Below, in pieces: positions 62,208 to 64,000 of a stretch of 64,000 nucleotides of DNA; the stretch's first letter is position 1, and each line of letters opens with the position of its first letter. Position numbers and translations under genes: made by a program. The DNA lies in assembly GCA_009103225.1 (NCBI GenBank), contig RHPI01002204.1:1-64000 (forward strand), written 5' to 3'. Below the pieces are notes generated by a model. It ran no database searches, was not told the origin of the DNA, and saw only the letters and a program-made list of their open reading frames with translations. The DNA comes from Chlorokybus atmophyticus (lineage: Eukaryota; Streptophyta; Chlorokybophyceae; Chlorokybales; Chlorokybaceae).

Positions 62208-63692
62208 AGGAGCAACGTCGACGGACGTGACGACCAGATGAGGGACACTTTTCAGGTCCGGTCGTAGATTACTATTGATAATGCTGTCACAGCGAAGGCA
62301 ACAGTTGTTGCTGCTGAAAGGTCATATAGCCTGTAGGCTACATGTGACCAATGTGTTTCAACAATATCATGATGTTCGAGTTCGAGCTCAGCACAGATGA
62401 CAACACAGCACACCAGCATTATTGGACGCCGTAGCCTCAGGGAGGCTCCGCANNNNNNCCCCCCCTCTCTCTCTCTCTCTCTCAGTGTCCCATTGTCAAC
62501 TTCCAACAACACACACTTGGTTAAGATATGTTGAAAGATATAAACTTGATTGTAGAGATATTAGCAACAGCTGCTGATGACGCATTTGAATCTGAGACCA
62601 CGTAATGCTCATAAGAAACACGATAGGAAGAATTCAAAAATGCGACCGCTTCGCTCGTCTCAAATTGCCATTCGTGCAAAATACATGCAATGTTGTCACT
62701 GTGACTCACACGACATACATATCATATGCATCTACCAACCACACCACACGTCAACCAAGCAACCATTGATAACCACCGCGTTATATATACACGTTAGCTG
62801 CCTACACTACAGCCCTTACCTTGTTAGCTAAGCATGCATGCATGGTCCATGGTTACCTGCCACACCGCCATTAGTTTGTGTGTATTATGGTGATTTACTG
62901 AGCATATACATTCCGTGTATGTACGCGCATCGTAAAACTTTTACGATGCGGGTACATTTACAACTTATCGTATTCACTTGAACAGAAGCCCCCCCTCCGC
63001 CCCCCTCCCCCCCTGTATACAAGCCCGTATACAAGCCGCCTGGGCAAAAAGGGGTGGTGGGCCTATGTAAAAGACGCCTTTTTACGGGCAAAAATAGGCT
63101 CAATTAAAGCCCCCCCTCCCCCCCCCCCCCCNTACCGAGAAACAAGGGTGCGGGGCTTATGTTCAAAGTGGGGGCTTGTGTTGGAGTACAGTAACGTATG
63201 TATAGTGTACATAAGTTGTTAGCACATGCGTGACTTGAAGCATACATTGTGCTAATGGCGAAAATTACTGTTGATAAAATGGCTTTGGAGGGACAATCCT
63301 GCAATTTTAATGTTTGGAAGAAGCGTGTATTGACCATGCATCATCTGCGGCTCATCATGCAGGAGCGGCCGACCATGTTATGCATGACACGAAGGAATGA
63401 CAAACCATGCATTATAAGAAGGAACATTGTCCTGCTATCAAGGTAGTATACGCTCAGAACCACTTCAAGAACGACCCACTGCCAACATTTTATCTCAGAT
63501 AGTGCCCTCGACAGAAAATGCTCTCCATAAACCAAATGCCTTGTTCAACAAACCAGCAATGCCGGGCAACCTATCTGCATTACACAGCCAAAGCCGGTTG
63601 CGCGGATGTTTCCTGTTTACATTTTGAGTGCTGCGAGGAAGGCAACACGTGCTGGCATCAACAATCTATCTCAAGTTCGTTGGCAATGTACA
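62208..63692. other. Intergenic with small gaps and C- or CT-rich repeats
   Basis: Six N at 62453-62458 next to a (CT)n run, one N at 63132 beside poly-C, and several poly-C tracts at 62990-63130. No gene recognised. Confidence 0.6.
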
Positions 63693-64000
63693 CTATGCAT
63701 TACAAGTTTGCGCAGCTGTTTGAACTTCGGACACAAGGCTATCAACAGCGGGCAAGGGTGTGGTGAGGTCAGAGATGGGTCTGAAGGCGGGCAGGTCCTT
63801 GGGCATGCGAGGTGGGTGTTGAAAGTCAGGCCCAAAGTTGAATCGCACGGCGGCGGGCTTCTCCTGGTCCGGCATCGTGTACATAGATGCGGCGGGGAAG
63901 TACTCGCCCTCCTCGATGTCCGCGTACGCCACGCTTTGGTAAACCCCATTCTTGAAGAATGCCACTATGCTGCTCTTTAACTTGTCAGGCGGTGACGTTT
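63693..64000 (-). CDS. ASH2: ASH2-like SPRY protein, C-terminal exon (5' part beyond window)
   Basis: The frame is open to the window edge, beginning [20 protein letters not shown] and ending at 63693. [37 protein letters not shown] and FRPISDL match the end of the SPRY domain of ASH2L/TRAUCO. These proteins are core subunits of COMPASS-type complexes that trimethylate histone H3 Lys4, where the SPRY domain binds RbBP5 and DPY30. About 102 residues are visible; the tail after FRPISDL is short. The true start and the PHD/winged-helix part lie outside. Confidence 0.85.
   Translation of the reverse strand, partial: TSPPDKLKSSIVAFFKNGVYQSVAYADIEEGEYFPAASMYTMPDQEKPAAVRFNFGPDFQHPPRMPKDLPAFRPISDLTTPLPAVDSLVSEVQTAAQTCNA

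Overview
The window is nuclear DNA of a eukaryote, most probably a green alga. It holds intron-rich single-copy eukaryotic genes (TRAPPC13, HRQ1, PEX3, a PDI-like thioredoxin protein, a VHL-domain protein, an ASH2-type SPRY protein). It also has a nuclear gene for plastid ribosomal protein bL34 with a transit-peptide-like leader, telo-box-like AAACCCTA motifs just upstream of two start codons, (CA)n tracts, and short GT-AG introns with an unusual share of GC-AG introns. Runs of N mark it as a draft assembly. Exon models were built by hand from splice signals, reading phase and recognised protein families. For TRAPPC13, PDI-like, bL34, the plastid membrane protein, HRQ1, VHL and PEX3 the exon lengths sum to open frames with consistent phases.

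Layout. 1-9.5 kb: a large DNA-transposon-like block. On + lie a four-exon OTU protease/RING-like fusion, a zinc-finger protein and a Tudor-like/cytosine-5 DNA methyltransferase. Facing them on - is a Plavaka-like (CACTA-related) transposase. Short GTACCATT palindromes occur inside the block and beyond the transposase start. 9.8-10.1 kb: a small coiled-coil coding fragment. 12.6-18.0 kb: TRAPPC13 (-) head to head with a PDI-like gene (+). 18.8-19.8 kb: plastid bL34 (-). 20-25 kb: no recognisable gene; an AT-rich stretch with foldback repeats, a GC-rich block and a minisatellite. 25.1-28.1 kb: a decayed ten-exon Crypton-type tyrosine recombinase (-). 29.5-31.8 kb: a CHAT (caspase-like) protease gene, apparently damaged (+), then an integrase relic. 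33.2-35.3 kb: a decayed partial duplicate of the next gene. 37.0-40.2 kb: a nine-exon gene for a predicted plastid membrane protein of unknown family (+). 41.3-47.7 kb: a 29-exon HRQ1 helicase (-). 48.9-49.2 kb: a sequence gap beside (CA)n. 51.4-52.6 kb: a VHL-domain gene (+). 55.5-58.7 kb: four near-identical 798-bp tandem units. 59.5-61.7 kb: PEX3 (-). 63.7 kb to the end: the 3' end of an ASH2-like gene (-).

The most novel part is the left end: a transposon-like block that seems to carry its own DNA methyltransferase and a deubiquitinase/RING fusion, tools that could act on host chromatin and ubiquitin signalling. Several of its frames are broken. Among the disabled elements, every in-frame stop located inside homologous coding sequence with the frame kept on both sides is TGA, which fits CGA-to-TGA decay at methylated CpG sites.

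The cellular genes cover vesicle tethering (TRAPPC13), oxidative folding in the secretory pathway (PDI-like), plastid translation (bL34), DNA repair (HRQ1), peroxisome biogenesis (PEX3), possible hydroxyproline-dependent ubiquitination (VHL) and histone H3K4 methylation (ASH2-like). They do not form one pathway.
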